Below are positions 1 to 7,827 of a stretch of 21,739 nt of DNA, piece by piece. The stretch is from CAYVTD01 sp964577665 (lineage in GTDB: Bacteria; Bacteroidota; Ignavibacteria; Kapaibacteriales; UBA2268). The stretch is taken from the NCBI GenBank assembly GCA_964577665.1, contig CAZOBD010000065.1, positions 1-21,739 of the forward strand. The letters run 5' to 3'. The notes below the pieces were generated by a model. The model ran no database searches. It was not told the origin of the DNA and worked only from the letters and a program-made list of their open reading frames with translations. Every line of letters begins with the position of its first letter. Position 1 is the stretch's first letter. The translations under genes and the position numbers were made by a program.

Positions 1-16
1 TTTTGAAAGAAAAGCA

Positions 17-42
17 CATTCCCAAATCGGAGTTTGGGAATG
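17..42. repeat. Perfect 10-bp inverted repeat (hairpin), part of a dispersed-repeat nest
   Basis: CATTCCCAAA at 17-26 is the exact reverse complement of 33-42, with a 6-nt loop. No T-run follows on either strand, so it does not look like an intrinsic terminator. A related CCAAACTCCGA core appears at 21489-21499, beside the other copy of the neighbouring dispersed repeat, so this hairpin probably belongs to a composite repeat family of the genome. Confidence 0.6.
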
Positions 43-52
43 AGATGCTAAA

Positions 53-105
53 TGTCATTCTGTCCCTGTGCCGAAAGCTTGTTTCAGTATTGTTTCAGAA
101 TCTCA
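53..105 (+). repeat. Dispersed repeat, left copy (TGTCATTCTG family)
   Basis: This stretch matches 21513-21563 almost exactly, in the same orientation: both begin TGTCATTCTGTCCCTGTGC and end in TTTCAGAATCTCA, differing by one substitution and a 2-nt insertion. The right-hand copy has a facing inverted arm; the left one lacks it and is probably truncated or diverged. It is non-coding and lies between the hairpin at 17-42 and a GGGGAGGGG-containing fragment that resembles the repeat at 16709-16782. Confidence 0.75.
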
Positions 106-166
106 CGAATGAGGAACACACCCCTTAATCACCTATTGGGGAGGGGACGCACTGTATGCAAGAAAA

Positions 167-199
167 AGATGTCCAACATCTGGCAGATGTTGGACATCT
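167..199. repeat. Perfect 15-bp inverted repeat
   Basis: AGATGTCCAACATCT at 167-181 is perfectly complementary to 185-199 across a 3-nt GGC loop. Each arm is also nearly self-palindromic (AGATGT/ACATCT around CCA), so either a long hairpin or two small ones could form. No T-run follows. It is best read as an intergenic palindromic repeat unit. Confidence 0.6.
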
Positions 200-216
200 G
201 AATCTGAAATAATAAG

Positions 217-251
217 AAAAAAAGCCCTTCTTCGATTAGAAGAAGGGCTTT
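217..251 (-). terminator. Rho-independent terminator of the sorting-domain protein gene
   Basis: AAAGCCCTTCTTC (221-233) pairs perfectly over 13 bp with 239-251 around a 5-nt loop. Read on the minus strand the stem is followed by a run of seven Ts. It lies about 20 bp past the stop codon of the minus-strand gene at 272-958, so it should end that transcript and possibly readthrough from nuoJK. Confidence 0.88.
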
Positions 252-271
252 AAATTAAAAACCGAAAAGAA

Positions 272-958
272 TTATTTTACTATCATCATAGGCTTGCTGT
301 CATTGAAGCCGGGGGCGGTCAATGTATAGTAATAAAGTCCTGATGAAACATTATAGTCGCCGGGGAAGAATTCCACCTGATGGATGCCCGGACTTATATT
401 TCCGTCGAAAAGAACTGCAACACGGTTTCCAAGCATATCCACAACTGAAATCTGAACAGGTCCTTCCTTTTGGGCTGCAAATCTAATAAGCGTACTTTCT
501 TCAAAAGGGTTAGGCTCGTTAGGCATCAGCGAAAAACCATAGTTAGGAGCAGAACTTTCAAGTCCTTTCAGCGGTTTTTCTCCGTCTTCACCTGCAAGAT
601 CTTCGCCGGCGGGATTAATGTCATTAACCACTACGATGATGCTTTTCTTGTGGGAAGCGTGGCAAAAATCATAAGTAACCGTATATATGCCTGCATCTTC
701 AAAGACAGCGTTTTCTTTGCGGAAGTGTTTGCCTGTATATGAAAGCATTTCACCGTCTTTGTACCATTGAAGGTTAAGCTCGGCGGCAGACATACTCGTA
801 TTTAAGTCGAGTTCTACGGTTTCACCGAGGGTGAAAGTCTTCGTTTTTATTATTTCGCCGTAAGCATCACTTGCAAAAGCATTGCCGGTAAAAAGCGCCA
901 GCGCCGCAAGCGCTGCGAAAAAAATGCCTGTAAAGGGCTTTCTGTCTCTACTTCTCAT
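272..958 (-). CDS. Secreted Ig-like protein with type IX secretion (Por) C-terminal sorting domain
   Basis: A 228-residue exported protein. Residues 1-30 form a signal peptide (basic start, hydrophobic AALAALALF core, A-x-A type cleavage near AFAS). Residues about 35-115 are beta-rich and look like an Ig/PKD-type domain (LQWYKDGEML, EDAGIYTVTY). The last 80 or so residues (PNEPNPF, then GNISPGIHQVEFF and SGLYYYTL) are a type A sorting domain used by type IX secretion systems to export and anchor proteins at the surface. The start at 958 is preferred over 973 because a GAGAGGA ribosome-binding site lies just upstream of it and would fall inside the longer reading. A strong terminator follows. 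The surface role is inferred; no enzymatic motif is visible. Confidence 0.88.
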   Translation of the reverse strand: MRSRDRKPFTGIFFAALAALALFTGNAFASDAYGEIIKTKTFTLGETVELDLNTSMSAAELNLQWYKDGEMLSYTGKHFRKENAVFEDAGIYTVTYDFCHASHKKSIIVVVNDINPAGEDLAGEDGEKPLKGLESSAPNYGFSLMPNEPNPFEESTLIRFAAQKEGPVQISVVDMLGNRVAVLFDGNISPGIHQVEFFPGDYNVSSGLYYYTLTAPGFNDSKPMMIVK

Positions 959-1205
959 AAATTGTCCTCTCATTTTTTATGGTAAATAATTTTCTTTGTT
1001 TTTTACAATTTAATACAGGAAACATCAAAATCCAAATTTTTTTGTATTTAAGATGTATTTTCTTGTAATTATTTTCTTTTCAATTATTTATTATTATTAT
1101 ATCTATTGCCGAACAAAAACTGCGCCGGAAAAAGCAGCAGCTTTTTATCTTCTTCACATTAATAGGTGGCGCTTGCCAGAAAAAAGTTTCTTTTCTAATA
1201 CTTTT

Positions 1206-1517
1206 TTACCACTTCAGCAGGTTTACCTCATCAACATAAGCAGTTTTCTTCTTTCGGTAAATTGCCAGAACGATAGCCAGACCGACAGCCGCCTCTGCTG
1301 CTGCAAGCGACATGATAAAAAATACAAAAATCTGTCCTGCCTGATTTCCCAGCGACTGCGAAAATGCAACAAGAGTGAGATTCACCGAATTGAGCATTAT
1401 CTCGATGGACATGAATATAACTATGGCATTTCGCCTTGAAAGAACCCCGACAGTCCCGATGGTAAACAAAACCGCCGAAAGCACAAGATAGTATTCAAGA
1501 GGTACTGCGTTAAACAT
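1206..1517 (-). CDS. nuoK: NADH-quinone oxidoreductase subunit K
   Basis: A membrane subunit of respiratory complex I, homologous to Mrp antiporter MrpC and part of the proton-translocating arm. The 103-residue protein has three transmembrane helices. The conserved helix-embedded glutamates are visible in MSIEIMLNSVNL (helix 2) and AAAEAAVGLAI (helix 3), so it should be functional. Length matches the usual 100 or so residues. The ATG at 1517 (MFNAVPLEYY) is preferred; a GTG two codons upstream (1523) is possible, and neither has a strong ribosome-binding site. It follows nuoJ after a 110-bp gap, whereas these genes often abut or overlap, and no nuoL/M/N follows: the next gene downstream is the sorting-domain protein. 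Confidence 0.95.
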   Translation of the reverse strand: MFNAVPLEYYLVLSAVLFTIGTVGVLSRRNAIVIFMSIEIMLNSVNLTLVAFSQSLGNQAGQIFVFFIMSLAAAEAAVGLAIVLAIYRKKKTAYVDEVNLLKW

Positions 1518-1627
1518 AATCACTCAGTATTTTATATTAATTAAAAATATTTCAATCTACAGACATTTTTTCAGGTAAAAGCAATGTAATACTTTTTTGA
1601 ACCCGCTTTAAAAAATCTGCTTTATCC

Positions 1628-2140
1628 TCAGTCAAGTCTTCTTTTAGCTAAAATCACCGCTCCTACTATAGCCGCCAGCAGAAGAATTCCGATTGCCTGA
1701 ATAGGCACGAGATAATTAGTAAACAGTGTTTTTCCGATAGCTTCTATAGTGCCCTGCTCGACGGAGTGCTCCGTAATAAAGTCTTTGTGCAGGCTTACGC
1801 TCATATAAACAGCTAAGAACTCCACGACGAGAACAGCGGCAAACAAGCCTGCAACAATCTTTCGTGTATCAAATCCCTCGCTTTGAAGCTCCATTTCCTT
1901 TCCGAGATTAAGAAGCATGATGACGAAGACCACAAGCACCATGATAGCTCCCGCATACACGAGCACCTGCACTACGGCGACAAACTGCGCCTGAAGCGTT
2001 AAATACAAGCCCGCCAGCATAAAAAAGTGGAAGATAAGAGCCACAGCCGAAGCCACGGGATTTTTATTCGTAATGGTAACGAGTGCGCTTGCTACGGCAA
2101 GCACAGCTAAAACTGTAAAATACAAATATTGCAGGGTCAT
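1628..2140 (-). CDS. nuoJ: NADH-quinone oxidoreductase subunit J
   Basis: A membrane subunit of complex I; its third helix is involved in coupling quinone chemistry to proton transfer. The 170-residue, five-helix protein shows the family signature: NPVASAVALIFHFFMLAGLYLTLQ near residues 27-50, then QVLVYAGAIMVLVVFVIMLLN near 58-78. Length matches the family. No clear ribosome-binding site precedes the ATG. It lies 87 bp downstream of the hydrolase gene and is the first of an isolated nuoJ-nuoK pair: nuoH/I are not upstream and nuoL/M/N are not downstream, so the rest of complex I must be encoded elsewhere if it is present. Confidence 0.96.
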   Translation of the reverse strand: MTLQYLYFTVLAVLAVASALVTITNKNPVASAVALIFHFFMLAGLYLTLQAQFVAVVQVLVYAGAIMVLVVFVIMLLNLGKEMELQSEGFDTRKIVAGLFAAVLVVEFLAVYMSVSLHKDFITEHSVEQGTIEAIGKTLFTNYLVPIQAIGILLLAAIVGAVILAKRRLD

Positions 2141-2227
2141 TTTTTTCTGCCGTTTTTATTTCAAATACCTACAAATATCAAAAATAATGAAAATATCGCA
2201 GAGTTTCAATGCTTTTTTAAAATTTTT

Positions 2228-3559
2228 TTATTCTGAGTGCTCTAAAATCCACTTTTCTGCTGCATTTATCAGCTCCGGAGAAACATGCCCCTCCTTGAAA
2301 TATTCGTTTGGACCGGATTCTGCCGAGCTTTCCATAAACAAATGGTTGAGTCCCGGCAGCAAAATAAATTCAACGTTTTCTTTTCGTTTTAGTTCTTTTT
2401 TCCATTTTTCAAACTCACTGAGTGATATCTGATAATCATTTTCCGCCTGTAAAATTAGTATCGGGATGTTAAGTTTTCCGGCGGTTTCGGCAGGTTTGTA
2501 ATTTTTAAGGCTTTGCCAGTATGAAGGAGGTATTCCCAGAGGGAGTGAATCAATCACAGTTGAAAGGCTTAAAGAAGCGGTTTTAACAGTTTCTGCCTGT
2601 TTTTTTAGCAGCTCGATTCTTTGCTTTTCTTCATCGGTGTAATTGTTGTCTAATTTTGCCAGATATTCGCTCTGAATAACTATGAGGTCTTCCAAAGGTG
2701 TAAGATTAGCCCCCATAAGCATAATACCGTCGAGCAGATTTGCCTTTGCGGCTATTCTCGGCGCTGCGTATCCTCCGAGGCTGTGCCCGAGCAGAAAGAT
2801 TTTCGACACGTTGATTTCATCTCTTTCGCTTACGAATTTCACTGCCGATACGGCATCATTTACAGTTTCAATGTCTATGGTTATCTCTTTTCCCGATTTT
2901 TCCGGGCAGGCATTAGTTCTTTTTTCGTAACGAAATACCGCTATGCCTTTTGAAGCCAGACCTGCTGCAATATCCGCAAAAGGTTTGTTAGGTCCTATTG
3001 TTTCGTCCATATCATGAGGTCCCGAACCGTGAACGAGTATGACTACGGGGTATTCCTCTTTTCCTTTTGGAATGGTCATTTTGGCAGGCAGCTTACAACC
3101 CTTTTCACCGAACACCGCCTCTTTTTCAAAGAATAAGCTCGTATCTGAATATGCGGGATATTGATATTCTTTTTTGGGGCTGGTATTCTCTATAAAAAAA
3201 CCGGCGGCTTTTCCTTCTGTGTTTAAAAATATTCTGAATGTTACGAATGAATTTTTAAAGGATACCGTTACGAAAACGAGCCTGCTTCCGGCATAATCTT
3301 TACCTGTTATCTCAGAAATGCTTTCAAAAGCGCCGTGCTGCGTTTTCAGCATTTCCCACAGACCTTTGAGCTGTTCGATAGAAAACTGTGCTTTTACGGC
3401 ATCGTCAAAATAAGAATATGCAGTTTCAAATTTTTCTTTACCGAGCTCCTGCAAGAAATCGCGGGCTGTCTGATCGGCAGTTGTGAGGGAGTCAGATGAA
3501 GCCTTCAAAGCGCCTGTAAATGAAATCAGCATTAGAGCGCAGATGAACATTAGTTTCAT
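2228..3559 (-). CDS. Secreted alpha/beta hydrolase with N-terminal DUF3887-like domain
   Basis: A 443-residue exported serine hydrolase. Residues 1-21 are a signal peptide. Residues about 27-125 (TARDFLQELGKEKFETAYSYF onward) resemble DUF3887, a small alpha+beta domain often found before hydrolase domains. Residues 150-440 form the alpha/beta hydrolase: oxyanion strand VILVHGSG (173-180), nucleophile elbow GHSLGG with Ser260, probable acid Asp375 in AENDYQ, and His406 in LPGLNHLF, so the catalytic triad is complete. The substrate cannot be read from sequence; the closest characterised types are esterases and S9-like acyl hydrolases. The start has an AAGGA site 8 nt upstream. It sits 66 bp after the membrane protein gene and may be co-transcribed with it. 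Confidence 0.9.
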   Translation of the reverse strand: MKLMFICALMLISFTGALKASSDSLTTADQTARDFLQELGKEKFETAYSYFDDAVKAQFSIEQLKGLWEMLKTQHGAFESISEITGKDYAGSRLVFVTVSFKNSFVTFRIFLNTEGKAAGFFIENTSPKKEYQYPAYSDTSLFFEKEAVFGEKGCKLPAKMTIPKGKEEYPVVILVHGSGPHDMDETIGPNKPFADIAAGLASKGIAVFRYEKRTNACPEKSGKEITIDIETVNDAVSAVKFVSERDEINVSKIFLLGHSLGGYAAPRIAAKANLLDGIMLMGANLTPLEDLIVIQSEYLAKLDNNYTDEEKQRIELLKKQAETVKTASLSLSTVIDSLPLGIPPSYWQSLKNYKPAETAGKLNIPILILQAENDYQISLSEFEKWKKELKRKENVEFILLPGLNHLFMESSAESGPNEYFKEGHVSPELINAAEKWILEHSE

Positions 3560-3625
3560 ATCTTAATCCTTATAAAGTATTGTTGAAATTTTTGGAATAA
3601 ATAACGGCGTTAGAAAAGGAAAATT

Positions 3626-4441
3626 TTACTCTGCCTGAGTGTAATCGAGTTCACTGCCGAGTAAGCTGTGGGGGATAAGGAAGACAGCAATCAAAACAAT
3701 AGACGCTGCAAGCGCCCAGCCTTTGGCATTCGGATTTTTTCTGAGTCTCCACAATGCAATAACCCACATAATCCATGAGACAAGTGTTTTATTATCCGTG
3801 AGATCATGTCCGAAGGGCCAGCCTGTCCAGAATGCTCCGAAAGCATATTTTTGAATGACTGGACCCATTATTAACCCTCCGATGAATAGAATAACAACTG
3901 TCCAGAGCGTGTATTTGTAAACATTCTCTCCCTTAAAAAGAGCCTGCAGACCGGTTCTCATTGAAATCCACATTGCGGCAAAAATAAGAATCACGTGCAG
4001 AACCAAAAAGAAATCCGGCACTTCTCCTTTAAAGCGGATGATAACGGGTTCCTCGCTTAACCGGAACTCTATACCGCCGGTGTTTAGGGTGATATTGTAC
4101 ATTATTTTTCCCGCGGGCGGCTGTCCCGGGATTCTGCCGATTAATGTATCGCCTTTCCGGTGCATTTTTTCTGAATGCCATTTGAATTGCTCATGCCTGC
4201 CTGTAACAAATTTTTTCCAGCTTAAAATTCCGCTTATTTTTTCATGCGGGGCATATATTTTAACTAGTTCATCGTCGGAGCCGCTTGATGATCGCGGGAG
4301 GCGGTAGTGCAATTCTTTTGACTGAACAGTAAGCGAACCGTCAATTGGGTAAGTGGGGCCTGTAACACGCTGGTAAACTGCAAACCCTGCCGTCAGAATG
4401 AAGGATAAGACCCACAATAGTATGTTTTTCCATGGCTTCAT
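3626..4441 (-). CDS. Membrane protein of unknown function
   Basis: A 271-residue protein I do not recognise. It has an N-terminal membrane anchor (about 7-23), a roughly 110-residue extracytoplasmic beta-rich segment (30-138; YAPHEKISGILSWKKF and PAGKIMYNITLN suggest an Ig-like fold), and then four hydrophobic helices (about 143-161, 176-198, 219-232, 240-258). A loop between helices holds the striking motif FWTGWPFGHDLTDNK (204-218), which looks like a conserved polar site. It starts 12 bp after the stop of the sugar-phosphate transferase gene, so the two are probably co-transcribed. A role in the cell envelope is a guess from that context only. Confidence 0.75.
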   Translation of the reverse strand: MKPWKNILLWVLSFILTAGFAVYQRVTGPTYPIDGSLTVQSKELHYRLPRSSSGSDDELVKIYAPHEKISGILSWKKFVTGRHEQFKWHSEKMHRKGDTLIGRIPGQPPAGKIMYNITLNTGGIEFRLSEEPVIIRFKGEVPDFFLVLHVILIFAAMWISMRTGLQALFKGENVYKYTLWTVVILFIGGLIMGPVIQKYAFGAFWTGWPFGHDLTDNKTLVSWIMWVIALWRLRKNPNAKGWALAASIVLIAVFLIPHSLLGSELDYTQAE

Positions 4442-4453
4442 GCTGCTTGGTAA

Positions 4454-5935
4454 TTAATTGCCCCCTTCGCCTGCCATAACAACGTAAATTGTTCTTGCCA
4501 CAATGTATATGTCAAGGAAAATCGACCAGTTGCGTATGTAATATACGTTTATCGGAAGGCGCTCTTCAAAAGTGGTGTTGTTGCGGTCGGTTACCTGCCA
4601 AAGGCCGGTCAAACCGGGTTTGACCTGCAAAATAAAGCTTTCATAGCCGTTCATCTGGTATTTTTCCCAAGGCATTAAAGCTCTGGGTCCTATAAGGCTC
4701 ATCTCTCCCCGGAGGATATTCCAAAGCTGGGGCAGTTCGTCAAGCGAGTATTTTCTAAGAAATCTGCCCACGGGTGTGATACGCGGATCATTGCTGATTT
4801 TGTGATACACTTCCCATTCGCGTTTCTTGTTTTGGTCTTTGTTTATGAGTTCCTGCAGACGCTCTTCTGCATCGACAAACATAGTGCGGAACTTAATAAC
4901 CTTAAATTTGGTGTCGCCGGCACCTACTCTTTCCTGCATGAAGAACACTTTACCTCGTGAGTCGAGCTTAATCAAAACTGCTATAATCAGAAAAAGGGGC
5001 ACAGAAAGAAGCATAAGGAATGAAGTAAGTGCCAGATCGAATATCCTTTTCTTTATCTGTGATGACTTATGTAAAAGCTGCCGCCTGACTTCCATGCCGA
5101 GAACGCCGCTGAGGTCGCAGCTTGCCACCCATAGATTGGAATTGATGAAGTATTCTGGGATGAAAAGCGTCGTTTTGAAATAATTGGAATACTTTTTAAT
5201 AATATCGTGCTGGAGTTTATGGGAAGCATGAGGCATTGCTATGACTGCATGAGTGATATTTAGTTTTTTGGCAAGTTCAGGAATTATTTCAAATCCGCCT
5301 GCAACGGGAACTTTTTGAATGTATCCCCATTTCTCATAATCGTTATCCACTGCAACAACAGGCCTGTAGCCGAGGGTTCTGTTTTTGAGGAGAGACTTTA
5401 TCAAAGAAGCCGCTTCCCTGCCTGCTCCTACAATCATCACGGGTATGCCCCACCAGTCTTTCTTGCTGAATACAGCTCTGACAAAAGACCTGCCGGCAGG
5501 AACCAGGGGCAGGGAAATTGCCCAGGCAAGAATAATTGCCAGCCGGGAGTAATCTTCTACTTCATATTTCAACAAAAAAGCCAGAGTTGCCAGAATTGCA
5601 TAAAGCAGGGTAATGCTGTAGCTGAGCCTGCGGAGTTCCTCCACTTCGCTCATGCCGTAGCCGGGGTAAAGCCTGCGGATATAAAATCCGACGGGGAAAA
5701 CCATCGTTAAAAAGGGGATAATGTTTAAATGGCGTTCTATGTGTACGCCGCCGGGCAGAAATAACTGCCTTATATAAAGCGAAACAACCATAGCAAATGA
5801 TATCATCACAACATCGGAAAGCAGAAGCAGAAGTCCTGCTTTCAGTTTGCTTTCTTTCGGGTTGCCGCGGGATACTTCTATCTTTTCCGGCTCATTTAAT
5901 AGCTTCGTAAGTTCCTGTAATGTCGGAGTTTCCAT
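4454..5935 (-). CDS. Exopolysaccharide-type polyprenyl-phosphate sugar-1-phosphate transferase (WbaP-like)
   Basis: Starts assembly of a surface polysaccharide by moving a sugar-1-phosphate from a UDP-sugar to undecaprenyl phosphate on the inner membrane. The 493-residue protein has the full WbaP layout: an N-terminal four-helix region (about 30-150), a central Rossmann-like domain (about 160-270; VMIVGAGREA), a membrane helix (297-320) and the catalytic bacterial sugar transferase domain. Key blocks are KVIKFRTM, the Asp-Glu dyad in SLDELPQLWNILRGEMSLIGPR, and the PGLTGLWQV segment. The sugar (galactose, glucose or another) cannot be told from sequence. No glycosyltransferase cluster surrounds it here. 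It is the first gene of the minus-strand run, transcribed from the 5936-6412 region. Confidence 0.92.
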   Translation of the reverse strand: METPTLQELTKLLNEPEKIEVSRGNPKESKLKAGLLLLLSDVVMISFAMVVSLYIRQLFLPGGVHIERHLNIIPFLTMVFPVGFYIRRLYPGYGMSEVEELRRLSYSITLLYAILATLAFLLKYEVEDYSRLAIILAWAISLPLVPAGRSFVRAVFSKKDWWGIPVMIVGAGREAASLIKSLLKNRTLGYRPVVAVDNDYEKWGYIQKVPVAGGFEIIPELAKKLNITHAVIAMPHASHKLQHDIIKKYSNYFKTTLFIPEYFINSNLWVASCDLSGVLGMEVRRQLLHKSSQIKKRIFDLALTSFLMLLSVPLFLIIAVLIKLDSRGKVFFMQERVGAGDTKFKVIKFRTMFVDAEERLQELINKDQNKKREWEVYHKISNDPRITPVGRFLRKYSLDELPQLWNILRGEMSLIGPRALMPWEKYQMNGYESFILQVKPGLTGLWQVTDRNNTTFEERLPINVYYIRNWSIFLDIYIVARTIYVVMAGEGGN

Positions 5936-6050
5936 CTTTTTTTTACACTCTTGTCATACATACTGCTAAACAGTATCAATTATCCTCGTTTTTACACTCC
6001 TTTTACCTTTATTAATCTTAAGTGTCTGAATTTTCAATCAAAACGAATTT

Positions 6051-6081
6051 CAAAGTTAACATTATTTTAACTTATTAGAAA
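6051..6081 (-). promoter_or_regulatory. Weak Bacteroidota-type promoter candidate for the sugar transferase operon
   Basis: Read on the minus strand, TAACTTTG (6051-6058) fits the TAnnTTTG -7 element, with TTTC (one mismatch to TTTG) 19 nt upstream at 6078-6081. It lies about 115 bp before the start codon at 5935. The match is partial. Confidence 0.35.
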
Positions 6082-6139
6082 TTATTTTTTATTAATGTTT
6101 TTCTGTTCTTCCCTCAGGAAAATTGCAGAAATACATATT

Positions 6140-6161
6140 CGTTTGTAATTGAATTCAAACG
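6140..6161. promoter_or_regulatory. Imperfect 22-bp palindrome, possible operator
   Basis: CGTTTG (6140-6145) and CAAACG (6156-6161) are inverted arms, and the inner AATT...AATT continues the symmetry with one bulged base. It lies between the divergent genes upstream of the minus-strand promoter candidate. A regulator-binding site is possible; nothing identifies the regulator. Confidence 0.35.
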
Positions 6162-6412
6162 TTATTTAAACTACGGTATGGAAATATAAATAAGAAACTC
6201 CCTGCTGTTAATAAAAAACCTTACTTTCAAATAAAGAACTATTTATGGCGGGTAAATAAGGTTCGTATAGTGTTTTTGTCATTATTTTACATAATTACTT
6301 TCTAAATATAATAAAATTTTTAGTAAATGTCAAGTAAAAAAATAAATATTATGTTTCGGCGTTAGCTAATATTAATTAATTTAAATTATATTTTTAATAT
6401 TAAGGAATCTTG

Positions 6413-7009
6413 ATGAGAAAATCAAAATACATTATTCTTGGCAGTGCCGCTGCTTTTCTTATTCTTATTTTTTTTCCGTCTAAACATGTTTTCGGGTTAG
6501 AACCGCTAAGCTCAAAGGAGAAAAAGATGAAAACGATATATAATTTCGAAGTGGAAACCATAGAAAATAAAAAAATAAAACTTGCGGAATATAAAGACAA
6601 GGTGCTTTTGATAGTAAATGTTGCAAGTAAATGCGGATTTACTCCTCAGTACAAGGGCTTGCAGGCTCTCCATGAAAAATACAAAGACAGTGGGTTTGCA
6701 GTGCTCGGCTTTCCGTGCAATCAGTTCGGCAGACAGGAGCCCGGCACTAATGCCGATATCAAGCAGTTTTGCGAAGTAAATTACGATGTGGATTTCCCTT
6801 TGTTTTCAAAAATAAAAGTGAACGGAGAGGATGCACATCCTCTGTACAAATTTTTGAAATCAGAGCGTTCAGGCTTGATAAGTGATGATATTAAATGGAA
6901 CTTCACAAAGTTTTTGATCAACAAAAACGGCGTGCCCGTAAAAAGATATGTTCCGCAGAAATCCCCTGAAAGCATCAGCGGGGATATTGAAAAAGAGCTT
7001 GCAAAATGA
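6413..7009 (+). CDS. Glutathione peroxidase family protein (thiol peroxidase type), possibly exported
   Basis: Reduces peroxides through a cysteine; bacterial members of this form usually take electrons from thioredoxin rather than glutathione. From the ATG at 6413 the protein has 199 residues: a hydrophobic N-terminal segment (about 6-28, signal peptide or anchor) followed by the full thioredoxin-fold domain. The peroxidatic Cys74 lies in NVASKCGFTPQY, the catalytic Gln108 follows FPCNQFGRQEPG, and Trp-Asn lies in WNFTKF. Cys120 (KQFCEVNY) is 46 residues after Cys74, where two-cysteine members place their resolving cysteine. The 6413 start has AAGGA 6 nt upstream. An in-frame ATG at 6527 (codon 39) has an even better site, AAAGGAG at 6514-6520, and would give a cytoplasmic protein of normal length. 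Confidence 0.92.
   Translation: MRKSKYIILGSAAAFLILIFFPSKHVFGLEPLSSKEKKMKTIYNFEVETIENKKIKLAEYKDKVLLIVNVASKCGFTPQYKGLQALHEKYKDSGFAVLGFPCNQFGRQEPGTNADIKQFCEVNYDVDFPLFSKIKVNGEDAHPLYKFLKSERSGLISDDIKWNFTKFLINKNGVPVKRYVPQKSPESISGDIEKELAK
6514..6529 (+). promoter_or_regulatory. Strong internal ribosome-binding site and ATG within the peroxidase gene
   Basis: AAAGGAG (6514-6520) lies 6 nt before an in-frame ATG (6527-6529). Starting there removes the 38-residue hydrophobic leader and leaves the complete catalytic domain. Both starts are plausible, so the choice decides whether the enzyme is exported or cytoplasmic, or whether both forms are made. Confidence 0.6.
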
Positions 7010-7045
7010 GTGATGTGTCATGATTTTTATGAATGAAACAATAGG

Positions 7046-7666
7046 GTGATTCAATTGAAAGACAATTTACCTCCGGAAAAATTTGTGCCGGAAGAAAAAC
7101 TTGTTAAGGACTATACTCCTGAAATCAGAGAAAAGAAAAAATCATATTTCGAGGAAATGCGAAAGTCATGGACTAAGCGTGATTATGATGAAGTGATCAA
7201 AATCGGCATGGAAGCCGTAGAAAACCTCCCAAAAGAACCTGAAGGCGACGGCGACAAGGAAATATCAGGGATTTACCTGCTTTTGGGTTCTGCCTTGTGG
7301 GAAAAAGAAAAAAACAGCGAAAAAGTACATCCCCTTGCTATGAAAGCAGTCTATTTCGACAGGAAAAGCAAAGGCGCCATGTGGCTCCTGAGAGAATGCA
7401 ACTCTGAATATTCGAAAGATTCCAAATATCTGCGTATTCAGATAAAGGGGAAACTGTACGTAAAAAGCGCCGACCAATACAAAGTGCATGTTTTTCATTC
7501 CGTTTACGGCACTGTGGCAGAAACTCCCGAAGATGCAATGAAATACATCCGTGAATACGAACGACGGGAAATATGTGATAATCTGGAGCTTGTCAATTCC
7601 GAAGATGCCGGACCCAAACCAGAACTGCCTAAAGGCGTTTATGAAGTTTCAGAGCTTATAGCATAA
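7046..7666 (+). CDS. Hypothetical protein with TPR-like helical region
   Basis: A 206-residue soluble protein with no signal peptide or membrane segment. I do not recognise the family. Residues about 30-115 are helical and charged with a TPR-like rhythm (YDEVIKIGMEAVENLP, GIYLLLGSALWEKEKNSEKVHPLAMKAVYFD). The C-terminal 80 residues (KYLRIQIKGKLYV, YKVHVFHSVYGTVAETPEDAMKYI) look alpha/beta. The GTG at 7046 lacks a ribosome-binding site; a TTG at 7055 has AGGGTGA just upstream and may be the true start. It follows the peroxidase gene by 36 bp and is probably co-transcribed, but this says little about its role. Confidence 0.75.
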   Translation: MIQLKDNLPPEKFVPEEKLVKDYTPEIREKKKSYFEEMRKSWTKRDYDEVIKIGMEAVENLPKEPEGDGDKEISGIYLLLGSALWEKEKNSEKVHPLAMKAVYFDRKSKGAMWLLRECNSEYSKDSKYLRIQIKGKLYVKSADQYKVHVFHSVYGTVAETPEDAMKYIREYERREICDNLELVNSEDAGPKPELPKGVYEVSELIA

Positions 7667-7827
7667 TTCAAATAAAGCCTTTCAGCATTTTAAAATCATT
7701 GGAAGAGGAAAACGTATTAAAGTGAGAATAAAGATGTCCGGCATCCGTTTGACATGGATACCGAATTAAGTTCAGCACAGGTAACTTCAATAAAATCAAT
7801 AATCAGAAAAAACAGGTTTAGATAGTA

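Larger units (their letters stand above)
5936..6412. other. AT-rich divergent intergenic region
   Basis: This 477-bp stretch separates the minus-strand sugar transferase from the plus-strand peroxidase and must hold promoters for both. No credible ORF or RNA gene is seen. Two candidate sites are listed separately: a weak minus-strand promoter at 6051-6081 and an imperfect palindrome at 6140-6161. The 100 bases before the peroxidase are extremely AT-rich with no clear TTTG/TAnnTTTG pair. Confidence 0.6.

Noticed and set aside
1129..1146. AAAAAGC/GCTTTTT hairpin downstream of nuoK as a terminator
   Set aside because: The stem has only two G-C pairs and the T-run is mostly part of the stem, so it is not convincing as an intrinsic terminator.
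1053..1439. Plus-strand ORF of 128 codons
   Set aside because: It overlaps nuoK antisense and begins in AT-rich non-coding DNA; its translation is low-complexity Tyr/Ile/Phe-rich sequence with no ribosome-binding site.
7733..7765. Possible degenerate copy of the AGATGTCCAACATCT inverted repeat
   Set aside because: Only the first 15 or so bases resemble the unit at 167-199 and the second arm does not pair; too weak to list as a repeat.
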